Below, piece by piece: positions 16,158 to 24,882 of a DNA stretch of 64,000 bases (its first letter is position 1; every line of letters begins with the position of its first letter). Origin of the DNA: Woeseiaceae bacterium (GTDB lineage Bacteria; Pseudomonadota; Gammaproteobacteria; Steroidobacterales; Woeseiaceae). The notes beneath the pieces were generated by a model. The model had not been told where the DNA came from and made no database searches. It was given only the letters and a program-made list of their open reading frames with translations. The translations under genes and the position numbers were made by a program. The DNA lies in assembly GCA_021773135.1 (NCBI GenBank), contig JAJFKP010000023.1, positions 1 to 64,000 of the forward strand. The letters run 5' to 3'.

Positions 16158-17009
16158 CTAGATAGTCATCGCCCGGTAGCGGGAATTTACAAAACAGTAA
16201 ATTCCGTAACACACCAGTCCAATTGCCGCGATCACCAGCAGCGCCTGGCCAAAAGGCTGAGAACCGATAGTACGTAGAGCCTCACCCAGACCTGTGGGCT
16301 CTGTGGGATCTGCATTCATGGCCGCTTTCGCAATCAGGCCGCCAATAATTACCAGCGTCACCGCGCGCACGCCTATACCGACCTGTGCCAGGCGGGTCGC
16401 GAAATCTTCTTCGGACGCGTCCAGCTCAGTCGTTTTCCAGTTCTCCTTGAACTTCTTCGTGATGGAACGATAGCCCTGGTAGAGACCAACCAGCATGAAC
16501 CCGACGCCAAATGCCCCGACAACCAGGATCCCGGCGTCAGAGCTCATCAGTGATGCGGTCAACTCCTGCTTCTGGGAAGCGCCTTGACCACTGCCTGATG
16601 ATGAGACCCAGCCGGTTAGTGACACCGCATAATAGGCAAGTGCTGCATAAGTCGTTCCGCTTAAAACAAAGCCAATACGCTGCGCAAGCCCGGTGGCGTC
16701 GTCACCTTTATTTTCCGTGTCTGCAATGGCCTGGGAAAATCGCCAGACGATGTAGCCGGCCAGTCCGGCAATAAGCGCGACGAGAAGGACGTTGCCGAAC
16801 GGCTGTGACGCAATTGCCTCGACGGCGCCACGCGTGCCCTTGACATCGTTTATGCCAAACCAGCCGAATACTGCCGACGCGGTCAGTATACCGACGACGC
16901 TATAGACGACCCCTTTTGCGAGATAGCCCATACGAGCAAGCAACTTGAGGTAGCGGTGGTCTTCCCGATCGTCCACGAACGGACGATTACTCATTGTGTC
17001 AGTGTTCAT
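16158..17009 (-). CDS. DUF1206 membrane protein
   Basis: 283 residues with about six membrane segments arranged as three repeats of a two-helix unit, each starting with an ARMGYLAKGVVY-like motif (also AQRIGFVLSGTTYAALA and AQVGIGVRAVTLVIIGG). This is the DUF1206 layout; function unknown. GAAGGAG lies 8 bp before the ATG. It is 51 bp downstream of the PRC-barrel gene in the same direction and probably shares its sigma-54 promoter. Confidence 0.9.
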   Translation of the reverse strand: MNTDTMSNRPFVDDREDHRYLKLLARMGYLAKGVVYSVVGILTASAVFGWFGINDVKGTRGAVEAIASQPFGNVLLVALIAGLAGYIVWRFSQAIADTENKGDDATGLAQRIGFVLSGTTYAALAYYAVSLTGWVSSSGSGQGASQKQELTASLMSSDAGILVVGAFGVGFMLVGLYQGYRSITKKFKENWKTTELDASEEDFATRLAQVGIGVRAVTLVIIGGLIAKAAMNADPTEPTGLGEALRTIGSQPFGQALLVIAAIGLVCYGIYCFVNSRYRAMTI

Positions 17010-17060
17010 CTGTCAGTCTCCTTCAAGCGCAAGGGATCGCGGCTATTCAGGCTCGGTCGA

Positions 17061-17387
17061 TCAAGCGCGATAGTAGTTATGGACGTCGTCCCGCCACTTC
17101 GGATCGGCAGTGTTTGGCCAGTTGTCCTTGTCGAAGCCCGGCGCTCCTTTCAATCGCTCTTTGTCGATGTCCAGTACGCAACATTCGCGATTGGTATCGA
17201 TCTCGATAGCTGACATCGGTATGGCAAAAAGCTTGTCACCTATACCCATTACGCCGCCGAAAGAAAGTACCGCGTAATCCACTGCACCCTTTTCTGCGTT
17301 AATCATCAGGTCCTCGATATTGCCGAGGTCTTCATCCTGGTGATTGACGACCTTGTTGCCCGAAAGTGAGCTTGCTGATAAATGCAT
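17061..17387 (-). CDS. PRC-barrel domain protein
   Basis: 108 residues from the ATG at 17387, preceded by CAGGAGAATG. The N-terminal beta-barrel (GNKVVNHQDEDLGNIEDLMI, then YAVLSFGGVMGIGDKLFAIP) is a clear PRC-barrel of the type found in stress-linked, photosystem-unrelated proteins. The tail contains WRDDVHNYY. It likely scaffolds or binds RNA, ions or another protein; not established. Confidence 0.9.
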   Translation of the reverse strand: MHLSASSLSGNKVVNHQDEDLGNIEDLMINAEKGAVDYAVLSFGGVMGIGDKLFAIPMSAIEIDTNRECCVLDIDKERLKGAPGFDKDNWPNTADPKWRDDVHNYYRA

Positions 17388-17456
17388 TTCATTCTCCTGT
17401 TTGTTTGTAATTGAAGGATTGGTTTTGCACCGGTTAGCCGGCATCACAGGAAGTAA

Positions 17457-17474
17457 TGCAGTTTTTATGCCAGC
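17457..17474 (-). promoter_or_regulatory. Sigma-54 promoter
   Basis: Minus strand CTGGCATAAAAACTGCAT: 10-base spacing, TGGCAT -24 and CTGCAT -12. It leaves a leader of about 60 nt to the PRC-barrel ATG. Confidence 0.8.
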
Positions 17475-17668
17475 CGCATCTGGGCGCGCAGGCCCGCTCG
17501 ATACGCAGGTTCGGTTGGCCGGTCACCCTGTGGTCGCAGAATGGACCCGTAAAATATGCGATTCTTTGAAATATTTGCGTGGTGGCGCGCCCCGGGTGAT
17601 CTGCAGTGCACGTTGGTGGTTATAATGCCAACACGTCCCTGCATGCCAACCGATCGAGGTTTTAATCA

Positions 17669-18205
17669 ATGAGTGAAGAGACTCGGGCCGATGCCCCTGC
17701 AGCCAGTGCGGCTGTCGGCCTGACCCAGGACAATTTCATGCGTGACCTGATCCGGGAGCTGGCGGGTACGCTGGAAGACGTCATCGGCCTGGAAGATGCA
17801 TCGGGCTACATCAGCGTTGTTGGCCAGCTGATTGGCGAAAAGATCGATGCGGAGTACAGGAACGCACTGTCGGTCGCAAAACTGGACCAGACACAGGTGG
17901 GCGACGTACTGGTGGACCTGAAACGCAGGATCAATGGCAAATTTTTTATTATCGAGGAAGACGAGCACAAGATTGTTTTTGGCAACCATCGCTGCCCGTT
18001 TGGCGACAAAGTGATTGGCCGTCCATCAATGTGCATGATGACGTCTAACGTGTTCGGGCACATCGCGGCGGAAAACCTGGGCTATTCCAAAGTCGTGCTG
18101 GAAGAAACGATCGCCCAGGGTCACAACGGCTGCAGAGTCGTGGTTCACCTGCGAGATAACGATGCAGCGAAGTCGGCAAGCGGACGAGAATATGTCGCTG
18201 CCTGA
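17669..18205 (+). CDS. MetOD1 (methanogen output domain 1) protein
   Basis: 178 residues. After a 20-residue tail comes the MetOD1-like domain with conserved Cys in [20 protein letters not shown] and NGCRVVVHL, which could hold a metal or act in redox sensing. The domain is known mainly next to or inside histidine kinases. Its end overlaps the next gene, a hybrid kinase, by 14 bp, so it is probably the sensory partner. A TATAAT at 17621-17626 may be a housekeeping -10. Confidence 0.8.
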   Translation: MSEETRADAPAASAAVGLTQDNFMRDLIRELAGTLEDVIGLEDASGYISVVGQLIGEKIDAEYRNALSVAKLDQTQVGDVLVDLKRRINGKFFIIEEDEHKIVFGNHRCPFGDKVIGRPSMCMMTSNVFGHIAAENLGYSKVVLEETIAQGHNGCRVVVHLRDNDAAKSASGREYVAA

Positions 18206-20300
18206 CAGCCTGACGCTGGATGACTTTGCCGACATCCTGCCGGACCCGTTTATCCTGGTGAATAAGTCCGGTGAAATCCTGTACGGCAATGCGCGGGCGA
18301 AAAGCCTCATTTTATCAAGCGAAAATGAGGCGCCGCAAAATATCAAAGACCTGTTCGAAGAGCCCGCTGAGGTCGTCGAGCGCTACCTGCTGATGTGCCG
18401 GCGCAATCTGCAGCCGGTACCGGGCAAATTCACCGTAAGAACCGCAGTTGACTCGTTCGACTCCTTCCTGGTTCACGGTGGGCGGATCCTGCGCGATAAC
18501 GTTGATGCAATTTGCCTGGATTTTCATGATAAATCCAAGGCTGGCGAAAGCGAGCGCTTCAGAACACTCAACGACACGGTCGAAAGACTGCAGCTTGAAA
18601 TTAAGACGCGCAGACAATTTGAAGCAATTCTTGAGGCTGAGAAACAAACGCTCGCCTGTGTAATCAGCGGCCAGCCTTTGCCGGTTGCAATGAACTTGCT
18701 GGCAACTGCGCTCGAAAAACAGGTAGAGGGCATGCTGACCTCGATCTTGTTGCTCGATGAAGATCAAAGCCTCAGGCATACGGCGGCGCCAAGTCTGCCC
18801 GCAGAATATTCCGCTGCGATCGACGGCCTGCAGATCGGACCAGACGTCGGATCTTGCGGCAATGCTGCCTTTACGGGTGTCACGACCATAGCTGAGGACA
18901 TCACGGAGGATGCCAGGTGGGAGCCATTCCGCGAGCTCGCAGCGGCGGCAAATCTGCGCGCCTGCTGGTCATCGCCGATTTTTTCTTCCGACGGCGACGT
19001 CCTTGGAACGCTTGCATCCTACTATCGTGTACCGCGTGCCCCGACTGACGATGAGCTGCGCCTAATCGCGAACAGCGCTTATGTGGCGGGAATCGTAATT
19101 GAGCGATATCGTTCGCAGGAAGCTTTGAACGATTTATTAGAGCGCGAAAAAAACCTTCGTGAAGCAGCTGAACAGCAAAATAAAGCCAAGGACCAGTTTC
19201 TGGCGATGCTGGGCCACGAGCTACGAAACCCCCTGAGTGCAATCGCCAATGCGGCTTTTGCGCTCGAGGCAAAATCCGGCGGTGACGACGCTGTTAGTAA
19301 ACTCTACAGAATTGTCGTCAATGAAACTTCGCTGCTAAAGCGTATTCTTGACGACCTGCTCGATCTGAATCGCCTTGGGCGCGGTGCCTTAAAATTGCAG
19401 CGCGAAAAGTTGCACCTTGGCGCATTCTTAGACGAACTGCAGATTGCCATTAAATCCGCTTACCCGGAACGTGCCATTCGCTTCGAAGTCGATGGCGAGC
19501 TGGGGGAGATTAATGCTGACGCCTCCCGACTCAGACAGTCTGTGCAGAACCTGCTGGACAATGCCGTCAAGTATTCGGAAGTTGGCGACGATGTACATTG
19601 TCGAGTCACTGCGAACGCAGATGCTATTACGATCGAGGTTGCAGATACCGGTGAGGGGATAGCAGCGGAGATTCTGCCCACGATATTCGAGCCGTTTGTC
19701 CAGGCCGACAAATCGCTGGATCGCCCTGCAAGCGGCGTGGGCCTTGGCCTGGCCCTGGTGAAGCGATTCACCGAAATGCATGGCGGGCGCATTCATGTTG
19801 AGAGCGATGGCGTCGGCCGGGGCAGCCTGTTCCGGCTGGTCATACCGCGGACCGGTGGCACAACAGGCGCTGCCGTTGCGCCGTCAAAACCGAACGGAAC
19901 GGACACGCCCCGCCGGGCCTGCAAAGTTCTCGTAGTCGAGGACAATACCAATGCCCGGGAGGGGTTGTGTCAGCTGCTGGAGATCTGGGGTCACGAGGTT
20001 TTCTCGGCTGCCGATGGCAAACAGGCCCTCGACGTTTTTCGTGACCAACAGCCCGACGTCGCGCTGGTCGATATTGGGTTGCCGGAGATTGATGGCTATG
20101 AGGTCGCGGCAACGGTGCGTAAAAACGCCGCCAACACGCACATCAAGCTGGTCGCATTAACCGGCTATGGTCAGGATGCCGATCGACAGCGTGCCATTGA
20201 CGCCGGATTCGATGCACATATTGTCAAGCCCGCAAACATTAAAGATCTTATCTCTGTATTGGGCGATCCAGCGCCGCAGGCATCAGCTTCGAGCGCGTGA
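18192..20300 (+). CDS. PAS-GAF hybrid histidine kinase with C-terminal receiver
   Basis: 702 residues from the ATG at 18192. Order: PAS (about 10-125), GAF (about 165-320), HisKA with [16 protein letters not shown] near residue 340, HATPase ([25 protein letters not shown]) and a receiver with phosphoacceptor Asp in [16 protein letters not shown] near residue 630. No membrane segment, so it senses in the cytoplasm. Its kinase-receiver tail closely resembles that of the CheB-CheR hybrid at 56744-61201. It is coupled to the MetOD1 gene; its target regulator is unknown but the CheY-like and NtrC-like proteins nearby are candidates. Confidence 0.92.
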   Translation: MSLPDSLTLDDFADILPDPFILVNKSGEILYGNARAKSLILSSENEAPQNIKDLFEEPAEVVERYLLMCRRNLQPVPGKFTVRTAVDSFDSFLVHGGRILRDNVDAICLDFHDKSKAGESERFRTLNDTVERLQLEIKTRRQFEAILEAEKQTLACVISGQPLPVAMNLLATALEKQVEGMLTSILLLDEDQSLRHTAAPSLPAEYSAAIDGLQIGPDVGSCGNAAFTGVTTIAEDITEDARWEPFRELAAAANLRACWSSPIFSSDGDVLGTLASYYRVPRAPTDDELRLIANSAYVAGIVIERYRSQEALNDLLEREKNLREAAEQQNKAKDQFLAMLGHELRNPLSAIANAAFALEAKSGGDDAVSKLYRIVVNETSLLKRILDDLLDLNRLGRGALKLQREKLHLGAFLDELQIAIKSAYPERAIRFEVDGELGEINADASRLRQSVQNLLDNAVKYSEVGDDVHCRVTANADAITIEVADTGEGIAAEILPTIFEPFVQADKSLDRPASGVGLGLALVKRFTEMHGGRIHVESDGVGRGSLFRLVIPRTGGTTGAAVAPSKPNGTDTPRRACKVLVVEDNTNAREGLCQLLEIWGHEVFSAADGKQALDVFRDQQPDVALVDIGLPEIDGYEVAATVRKNAANTHIKLVALTGYGQDADRQRAIDAGFDAHIVKPANIKDLISVLGDPAPQASASSA

Positions 20301-20474
20301 CTTAGCGTCCTCCGCGGCCTCTTTCGCTTCCTCAAGCTCGCTGTCGCTAATATCTCTTGCAGCTTCTGCTCGCTCTTCAGCATCAGTGTTGTGCACGGTG
20401 TCGCGAACGTCTTCCCGGTAGCGACGGTCGGCTTCCCGATTGCCTTCACCAGGGTTTTTTGTAACGTCTTCCAT
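20283..20474 (-). CDS. Small highly charged protein
   Basis: 63 residues, nearly all charged or Ala (EAARDISDSELEEAKEAAED), likely one long helix. Its start is coupled to the AI-2E transporter stop (TAATG) and GGAGG lies just upstream. It ends overlapping the hybrid-kinase gene tail to tail by 18 bp. Family not recognised; resembles small hydrophilic stress proteins. Confidence 0.7.
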   Translation of the reverse strand: MEDVTKNPGEGNREADRRYREDVRDTVHNTDAEERAEAARDISDSELEEAKEAAEDAKSRARS

Positions 20475-21628
20475 TATCTTCCTCCTTCAGGATACATGTT
20501 AGTTGTTGATTTTGGTTTGCGTGGTTGCCGGTAAGGGCGCTTGTTGTGGCCCTGCCAGTTGTCTGATCGCAGGAACGAGCTCAGGTGTTGCTGCGCCGGC
20601 ATATGGTCACACCAGACTTTCATGCTTGTCATGATCGGCACTGCCATAAGGGCGCCGGCAACGCCCCACAGCCACCCCCAGATCAGGACTGAAATAAACA
20701 CCATGGTCGGGTTCAGCGACATGCGGCTGCCCAGTATTGATGGCGTTATTACCTGGCCTTCCAGGGTTGTCAGGATGAATATTGCAATCGGCGCAGTGAG
20801 TCCCTGGCCAACGGTTTCATAGTTCGTAAGCCCGACCACAGTCAGGACCAGTGTCGACACCACGGCGCCAACATAGGGTGCAAAATTAAGCGCCCCGATC
20901 ATCGTGCCCCAGAGCACCGGGTTTGGAAATTCGAGCAGGTACAGTATCCCGGCGGCCAATGCACCAAGGCTAATATTAATGATCGTTACTGTGCCAAGAT
21001 AAACGGACAGGTCGTTCTGAATTTCACGAGCGATGGTCACGATCCTGCGCCGGCTGGTCCAGCTGCGGGCACACTGCGTAAGGCGGCGCAACATGCCGTC
21101 GCCGGAAGCGAGCAAAAAGTAAGTCAGGAATATGACAACAGCGGCACCGGTGATGATGTACGGCAGCCCCCCCAGCACTCCCTCGAGAATGCCCGGGCCT
21201 TCGACAATGACTGACTGCGGCGCATTACTGGATTCCACGGAGGCTATTTCCTCAACCTCTTCGGCCAGCTCCTGAATCTCTGCGAACCTGCCCTTGGTCT
21301 CTATCATTTGCGACTTGAGCTCGCGCACCGTCTTCGGCACTTCCGCCAGCCATTGTTCAGCCGGCTCCGCAAGAGTCGCAATTGCCAGGCCGACAAGGCC
21401 GACCAGGGCGAGCATGATCATTGCCGCTGAGATTCGTGGCACGATGCCGATCCTGTCCATGCGGCGAACGAGAGGCGAAAGCAGCTGGTTCAGAAGGATT
21501 GCAAAAGCAATTGGCACGAGGACGTCAGACGCCAGGTAGAGCGTGTAACCGACGGCGAGGACGAACAGGCCAACGGTGGCGCCTGCCCACACCGGGGTTT
21601 GTGATTCTCGTTCAGAGATTGGTGACAT
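20474..21628 (-). CDS. AI-2E/PerM family transporter
   Basis: 384 residues with about seven to eight membrane helices and the family pattern: an N-terminal pair, a long helical periplasmic stretch (about 75-140) and a C-terminal GQVITPSILGSRMSLNP motif. Members export small molecules or act as Na+/H+ antiporters; the name AI-2E does not prove a role in quorum sensing. The chain ends in a basic Lys/Arg/Pro tail. Driven by the sigma-54 promoter at 21672. Confidence 0.9.
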   Translation of the reverse strand: MSPISERESQTPVWAGATVGLFVLAVGYTLYLASDVLVPIAFAILLNQLLSPLVRRMDRIGIVPRISAAMIMLALVGLVGLAIATLAEPAEQWLAEVPKTVRELKSQMIETKGRFAEIQELAEEVEEIASVESSNAPQSVIVEGPGILEGVLGGLPYIITGAAVVIFLTYFLLASGDGMLRRLTQCARSWTSRRRIVTIAREIQNDLSVYLGTVTIINISLGALAAGILYLLEFPNPVLWGTMIGALNFAPYVGAVVSTLVLTVVGLTNYETVGQGLTAPIAIFILTTLEGQVITPSILGSRMSLNPTMVFISVLIWGWLWGVAGALMAVPIMTSMKVWCDHMPAQQHLSSFLRSDNWQGHNKRPYRQPRKPKSTTNMYPEGGR

Positions 21629-21671
21629 GTTTGCTCCGCTACTCGTGCATGCGACTTTTTATAGTCTCTAT

Positions 21672-21689
21672 GTTGCACGGACCGTGCCA
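21672..21689 (-). promoter_or_regulatory. Sigma-54 promoter
   Basis: Minus strand TTGGCACGGTCCGTGCAA: consensus -24 and correct spacing, -12 GTGCAA. It lies 44-61 bp upstream of the AI-2E start. Confidence 0.82.
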
Positions 21690-21765
21690 AAAAGCGGGAT
21701 TCAGCTGAAATACCGCGGATCCGCCGTTTCCGCCGCGCATCCCAAGGTCCGGGCGGCCCCGGACC

Positions 21766-21798
21766 CTGCAAGAATTACCATGACCCGTAAGATTTACG
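21766..21798. promoter_or_regulatory. Candidate shared enhancer between two divergent sigma-54 promoters
   Basis: CTGCAAGAATTAC at 21766 and the palindromic GTAAGATTTACG at 21787 (identical to 313-324) lie midway between the minus promoter at 21672 and the plus promoter at 21841, so one site could serve both. Confidence 0.5.
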
Positions 21799-21840
21799 CT
21801 GGTGCCTGACGAATTCGCCCGGAATCCGCACATTTTCTCG

Positions 21841-21858
21841 GTGGCATGCAACTTGCTT
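21841..21858 (+). promoter_or_regulatory. Sigma-54 promoter
   Basis: GTGGCATGCAACTTGCTT: 10-base spacing and a perfect TTGCTT -12. The leader to the CsbD ATG is about 50 nt. Confidence 0.85.
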
Positions 21859-21918
21859 TGGTCTATATGCCGAAATAATTTGGCGCAATTCAGACCATTA
21901 ACTACGGAGGATGCGGGT

Positions 21919-22116
21919 ATGAATGAGCACGAAATCAAGGGAAACTGGAACGAGCTTAAAGGCAAAGTTAAAGCCGCCTGGGGAGAACTCACGGACGACG
22001 AGATCGACCAGGTTGATGGCGAGCTGGATCAGCTGGTCGGCGTAATCCAGCAGAAATACGGTAAGTCTCTCGAGGAAGCACGCGAATCAGTGAACGAGTG
22101 GCAGCGAAACTGCTGA
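21919..22116 (+). CDS. CsbD family stress protein (second copy)
   Basis: 65 residues, YjbJ-like, starting at the ATG at 21919 behind ACGGAGGATG. It contains IKGNWNELKGKVKAAWGELT and the family end motif. It is more like the enterobacterial YjbJ form than the copy at 5989. It has its own sigma-54 promoter and terminator. Confidence 0.93.
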   Translation: MNEHEIKGNWNELKGKVKAAWGELTDDEIDQVDGELDQLVGVIQQKYGKSLEEARESVNEWQRNC

Positions 22117-22142
22117 TTGCCTCGTCCTGACAGCAAAGCCCA

Positions 22143-22180
22143 AAAGACCGGTGGCGCAATTGCCCCACCGGTCTTTTTTT
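22143..22180 (+). terminator. Rho-independent terminator
   Basis: AAGACCGGTGG pairs with CCACCGGTCTT and is followed by a run of T, directly after the second CsbD gene. Confidence 0.92.
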
Positions 22181-22224
22181 GTTGGTGAATGGAAAGCCCT
22201 GCTGTCAGAGCACTGCGGGCTGAT

Positions 22225-22731
22225 TCAGAGCCGGAACTCGTTGCACTGCGGAGCTGCGGACTGACCGGCATACGCCATCACAGGCACAGCCGATATCGAA
22301 TTCTTGGGAGAACCTTGAATGACGCGGTCGCTGTACACGAGATAGACGACTGCGTTTCTGTCTGCGTCACAATAACGCACGATTTGCAGCTCTTTAAAGA
22401 TTAGCGAGCGCCGCTCACTGAAAATCTTTTCGCCATCCTTCAACTTCGATTTAAAGCGGACAGGACCCACCTGGCGGCAATCCAGCGACGCGTCGGATGT
22501 GTCCTCTGCGACGCCAACTGCTCCCTTCAGGCCGCCTGTCTTGGCGCGACTCAGGTAGCATGAGATGCCGTCGATGTCAGGATCGTCAAATACTTCTATG
22601 CGGATAGTATCGTCCGGGGTTAAAAACCGAAATCGGGTGTCAACCTTGCCAATCTCCTCAGCGGAAATGCCGCTTGCCAGGAACAGCGCAAAGCACGATG
22701 TATAGATTAGATTCGCAAATCGTGTTCTCAC
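22225..22731 (-). CDS. creA: CreA family periplasmic protein
   Basis: 168 residues with a signal peptide (to about 24). Conserved CreA motifs are present: EIGKVDTRFRFLTPDDTI, FDDPDIDGISCYLSRAKTGG, EDTSDASLDCRQVGP. CreA is widespread but of unknown function. It follows the entericidin gene in the same direction, separated by a hairpin, so it may be expressed partly by read-through. Confidence 0.93.
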   Translation of the reverse strand: MRTRFANLIYTSCFALFLASGISAEEIGKVDTRFRFLTPDDTIRIEVFDDPDIDGISCYLSRAKTGGLKGAVGVAEDTSDASLDCRQVGPVRFKSKLKDGEKIFSERRSLIFKELQIVRYCDADRNAVVYLVYSDRVIQGSPKNSISAVPVMAYAGQSAAPQCNEFRL

Positions 22732-22766
22732 TTCATTTTCTCCATAATTTCAAAAGCTGGAAAGAA

Positions 22767-22803
22767 ACAAGCGGGAGCTTTGCAAGCAAAATCTCCCGCT
22801 TGT
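22767..22803 (-). terminator. Hairpin after entericidin gene
   Basis: ACAAGCGGGAG and its exact complement flank a 15-base loop, just beyond the entericidin stop on the minus strand. A clean T-run is lacking. Confidence 0.65.
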
Positions 22804-22819
22804 TCTCGAGCCAAAGCAA

Positions 22820-22978
22820 TTACTCCATTGCGTCTTTGAGCTCTTCTTCGGCTTCCTCAGCTACATGCTGAATTCCTTCGCCGGTAGCTTCAACGTCCTC
22901 TCCAAGACCGCGCGTTGTGTTGCAAGCGCTCAGAGAAAAACCAGCAAGCAGTACCCAGAACAGTGTCAAATTTTTCAT
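22820..22978 (-). CDS. Entericidin A/B family lipoprotein
   Basis: 52 residues from the second ATG of an ATGATG pair, 6 bp after AAGGAG. Lipobox FSLSAC, then NTTRGLGEDVEATGEGIQ, the entericidin signature, ending in an acidic tail. Entericidins are small toxin/antidote-like envelope lipoproteins induced in stationary phase or stress. Promoter at 23041. Confidence 0.92.
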   Translation of the reverse strand: MKNLTLFWVLLAGFSLSACNTTRGLGEDVEATGEGIQHVAEEAEEELKDAME

Positions 22979-23040
22979 CATCGTCTCCTTTGCTGACAGC
23001 AGGTAGTCAGCGTCTATTGTGTGAACCTGCAATTACTACT

Positions 23041-23058
23041 AAGCAAGAGCCGTGCCAA
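23041..23058 (-). promoter_or_regulatory. Sigma-54 promoter
   Basis: Minus strand TTGGCACGGCTCTTGCTT, identical to the element at 14852. The leader to the entericidin ATG is about 50 nt. Confidence 0.93.
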
Positions 23059-23116
23059 TTTTGAAATGCGATTTTTCTGCCCTTCCTTCTCGCAGCCAGG
23101 CGCAAAATCGGTAGTT

Positions 23117-23150
23117 CTTGCAAAATTTCTTGTAGATCGTTCTTACAAAG
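23117..23150. promoter_or_regulatory. Candidate enhancer for entericidin gene
   Basis: On the minus strand it reads CTTTGTAAGAACGATCTACA and then TTGCAAGAA. It begins 58 bp upstream of the -24 element and overlaps the stop codon of the APP1 gene. It shares CTTGCAAA plus TTGTAGATCGT with the hemerythrin upstream region. Confidence 0.5.
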
Positions 23151-24387
23151 TGTCCCGTTCCTCATCCCGTGCAACGCTCTTGGCGACCTGTTCCTCCTCC
23201 CGCGACGACAGCAGGCCGATCGATCGCATATGGGTGGCGAACGCCTCACTGTCTGCACCGCGAATCATCGGCACGCCGTCGACGCTGCCGTCACGAATGA
23301 TTGCGTCGACGGACAGGTCATATTTCGAATCCATGCCCGGATCCACATCACGGATGTATATGCCCAGGATGCGGTCCGGAAACTCTTTCGCTACCGCCTG
23401 GTAAAGCGCCGCGTCATGCTGTCCGGAATCTCCAATAAGGATGGCGGGCAGGCGCGGGAATCGCTCCAGCAGCGCACGGAATGTCTCCGCCTTGTGGTTT
23501 TTCGTCGAGTGCTCGCCCCTGCCGCCGAGGTCGCGCAACAATAGCGGGCCGTGCGGGATGTCGTTGTGGTCAATGAAGTCCCGCAGCACGTCATACATGT
23601 TCCAGCCTGAATTCGAAACGTAAAATACCGGGTTTGCGGAGCTGTCATCCGCATAATCCACCAGTTCGCGATAGAGGCCGGCAACGCCATCCAGCGGCTT
23701 GCGGGTCTTGGCGTTATGCAGGAACGTGAGCTGGGCGGCGCGCAGCTTGCGGGTGATCCCCGTATGAATGACGGTGTCGTCCATGTCACTGATAATCATG
23801 AAGCGCGCATCGGGATCCGCCATCCTGACATTGTGGGTGTTGACCAGCGTTCCACCCCGAGTCATCACGGTTGCGCGCACCTCATGATATTCATCGCGTG
23901 CGTCACTGACGTCAAACTTCGCTTCGTAATAACCCTCATCGTCCGACGTGACCGTCTGCGCCTCGCCTTTGTAATCGAGAGTGACGCAAACGCCGCTCAG
24001 TTCGTCAGTCTCCCAGCGCCTGAAAGACGAACGCAGGTTGTCCCACCAATTATCGTCATCTGTCGGTGCGTTGCTCGGTTTGTTGGCGAGAATTCGGCCC
24101 CTGACCCAAAGCTGCTCGCCGTTACCGTATCCGGTATAGGCGGCGATCTGGCGCGGCGACTCTGAAGACGTGCACGCAGCAGTGGGTTGCCTGTTCGCTT
24201 CGTTGGTGTCGCCAGACGCTGCCGTTTCCTGATTGTGGTTCATTGCTTCGCTCCCGGTATCCGTTGCGGTGTATTCATGCTGTTCTGTCGCCGCCTGACA
24301 GCCAGAGCTGCCGAGAAGCATCCATCCGATCAGCGTGGGCAACAATGTGGCGTGCCACACGCCTGCTTTTCTTATTGGGAAACTCAT
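23143..24387 (-). CDS. APP1-type phosphatidate phosphatase domain lipoprotein
   Basis: 414 residues from the ATG at 24387. Signal with lipobox-like GSSGC near residue 27, a beta-sandwich-like middle domain, then the App1 catalytic domain with the HAD-type motif SDMDDTVIHTG near residue 215 and FYVSNSGWNMYDVL near residue 265. App1 in yeast dephosphorylates phosphatidate. Here the enzyme is predicted to act in the periplasm or outer membrane. The open frame extends 87 codons upstream through the promoter, so that start is rejected. Confidence 0.88.
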   Translation of the reverse strand: MSFPIRKAGVWHATLLPTLIGWMLLGSSGCQAATEQHEYTATDTGSEAMNHNQETAASGDTNEANRQPTAACTSSESPRQIAAYTGYGNGEQLWVRGRILANKPSNAPTDDDNWWDNLRSSFRRWETDELSGVCVTLDYKGEAQTVTSDDEGYYEAKFDVSDARDEYHEVRATVMTRGGTLVNTHNVRMADPDARFMIISDMDDTVIHTGITRKLRAAQLTFLHNAKTRKPLDGVAGLYRELVDYADDSSANPVFYVSNSGWNMYDVLRDFIDHNDIPHGPLLLRDLGGRGEHSTKNHKAETFRALLERFPRLPAILIGDSGQHDAALYQAVAKEFPDRILGIYIRDVDPGMDSKYDLSVDAIIRDGSVDGVPMIRGADSEAFATHMRSIGLLSSREEEQVAKSVARDEERDTL

Positions 24388-24435
24388 ACTGTTCAAGCCC
24401 TCCGAATAAAACCTACTGTGTGTTTGCCTGTTAGT

Positions 24436-24453
24436 AAGCAAGACGCATGCCAA
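24436..24453 (-). promoter_or_regulatory. Sigma-54 promoter
   Basis: Minus strand TTGGCATGCGTCTTGCTT: 10-base spacing, TTGCTT -12. About 50-65 bp upstream of the APP1 start. Confidence 0.88.
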
Positions 24454-24519
24454 TCGACGACAGCTTCTCCAGCCTCGCGTCTTCAGGCGGCGGCGCCTTG
24501 AATCGGGCATTTTTTTCAA

Positions 24520-24541
24520 TACAACATGTAGATGCTGCAAG
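24520..24541. promoter_or_regulatory. Candidate shared enhancer
   Basis: Contains ATGTAGATGCTGCAAGG, related to the TTGTAGATCG and TTGCAAG sites. It lies 67 bp upstream of the APP1 -24 box and 40 bp upstream of the DUF4235 -24 box, between two divergent sigma-54 promoters. Confidence 0.35.
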
Positions 24542-24580
24542 GTTTTGCGGTTAAAGAGCGCTTTGTTGCTTCGTTGGCCG

Positions 24581-24598
24581 TTGGCATAAAAGTTGCAA
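24581..24598 (+). promoter_or_regulatory. Sigma-54 promoter
   Basis: TTGGCATAAAAGTTGCAA: 10-base spacing and TTGCAA -12. The leader to the ATG at 24634 is about 25 nt. Confidence 0.85.
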
Positions 24599-24633
24599 CC
24601 ACATACGCATGAGTTGACTCGATGGAGAACACC

Positions 24634-24882
24634 ATGAACTCGAAACACAGTCTTGCCGGCGGCATCGTTGCAACTGCTTTGCTGATGGCATCGAGCGCGC
24701 TGGCGCGCCGTGGCACGGAAAAATCCTGGGCCCTGATTGCGGGCAAGGAACCTCCGACTGAGGATACAAACAATGAAGTCGACCTGAAGGAGGCGATAAC
24801 CTGGGCGCTGGTTTCAGGCGCCGTTGTTGGCCTGACTCGGCTCGCGGTGCGCCGCGGACTGCTGTTCAAGAAGGTCGTGTGA
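24634..24882 (+). CDS. DUF4235 membrane protein
   Basis: 82 residues from the ATG at 24634, with GGAG 8 bp upstream. Two membrane helices (GGIVATALLMASSALA and ITWALVSGAVVGLTRLAVRR) flank a loop with EKSWALIAGKEPP. Typical DUF4235; unknown function, often in stress or plasmid-borne envelope clusters. Confidence 0.88.
   Translation: MNSKHSLAGGIVATALLMASSALARRGTEKSWALIAGKEPPTEDTNNEVDLKEAITWALVSGAVVGLTRLAVRRGLLFKKVV

Noticed and set aside
17611-17626. GG-N10-GC match before the MetOD1 gene
   Set aside because: The -24 box TGGTGGT lacks the CAC core, and the -12 region reads TATAAT, which is more like a housekeeping -10.
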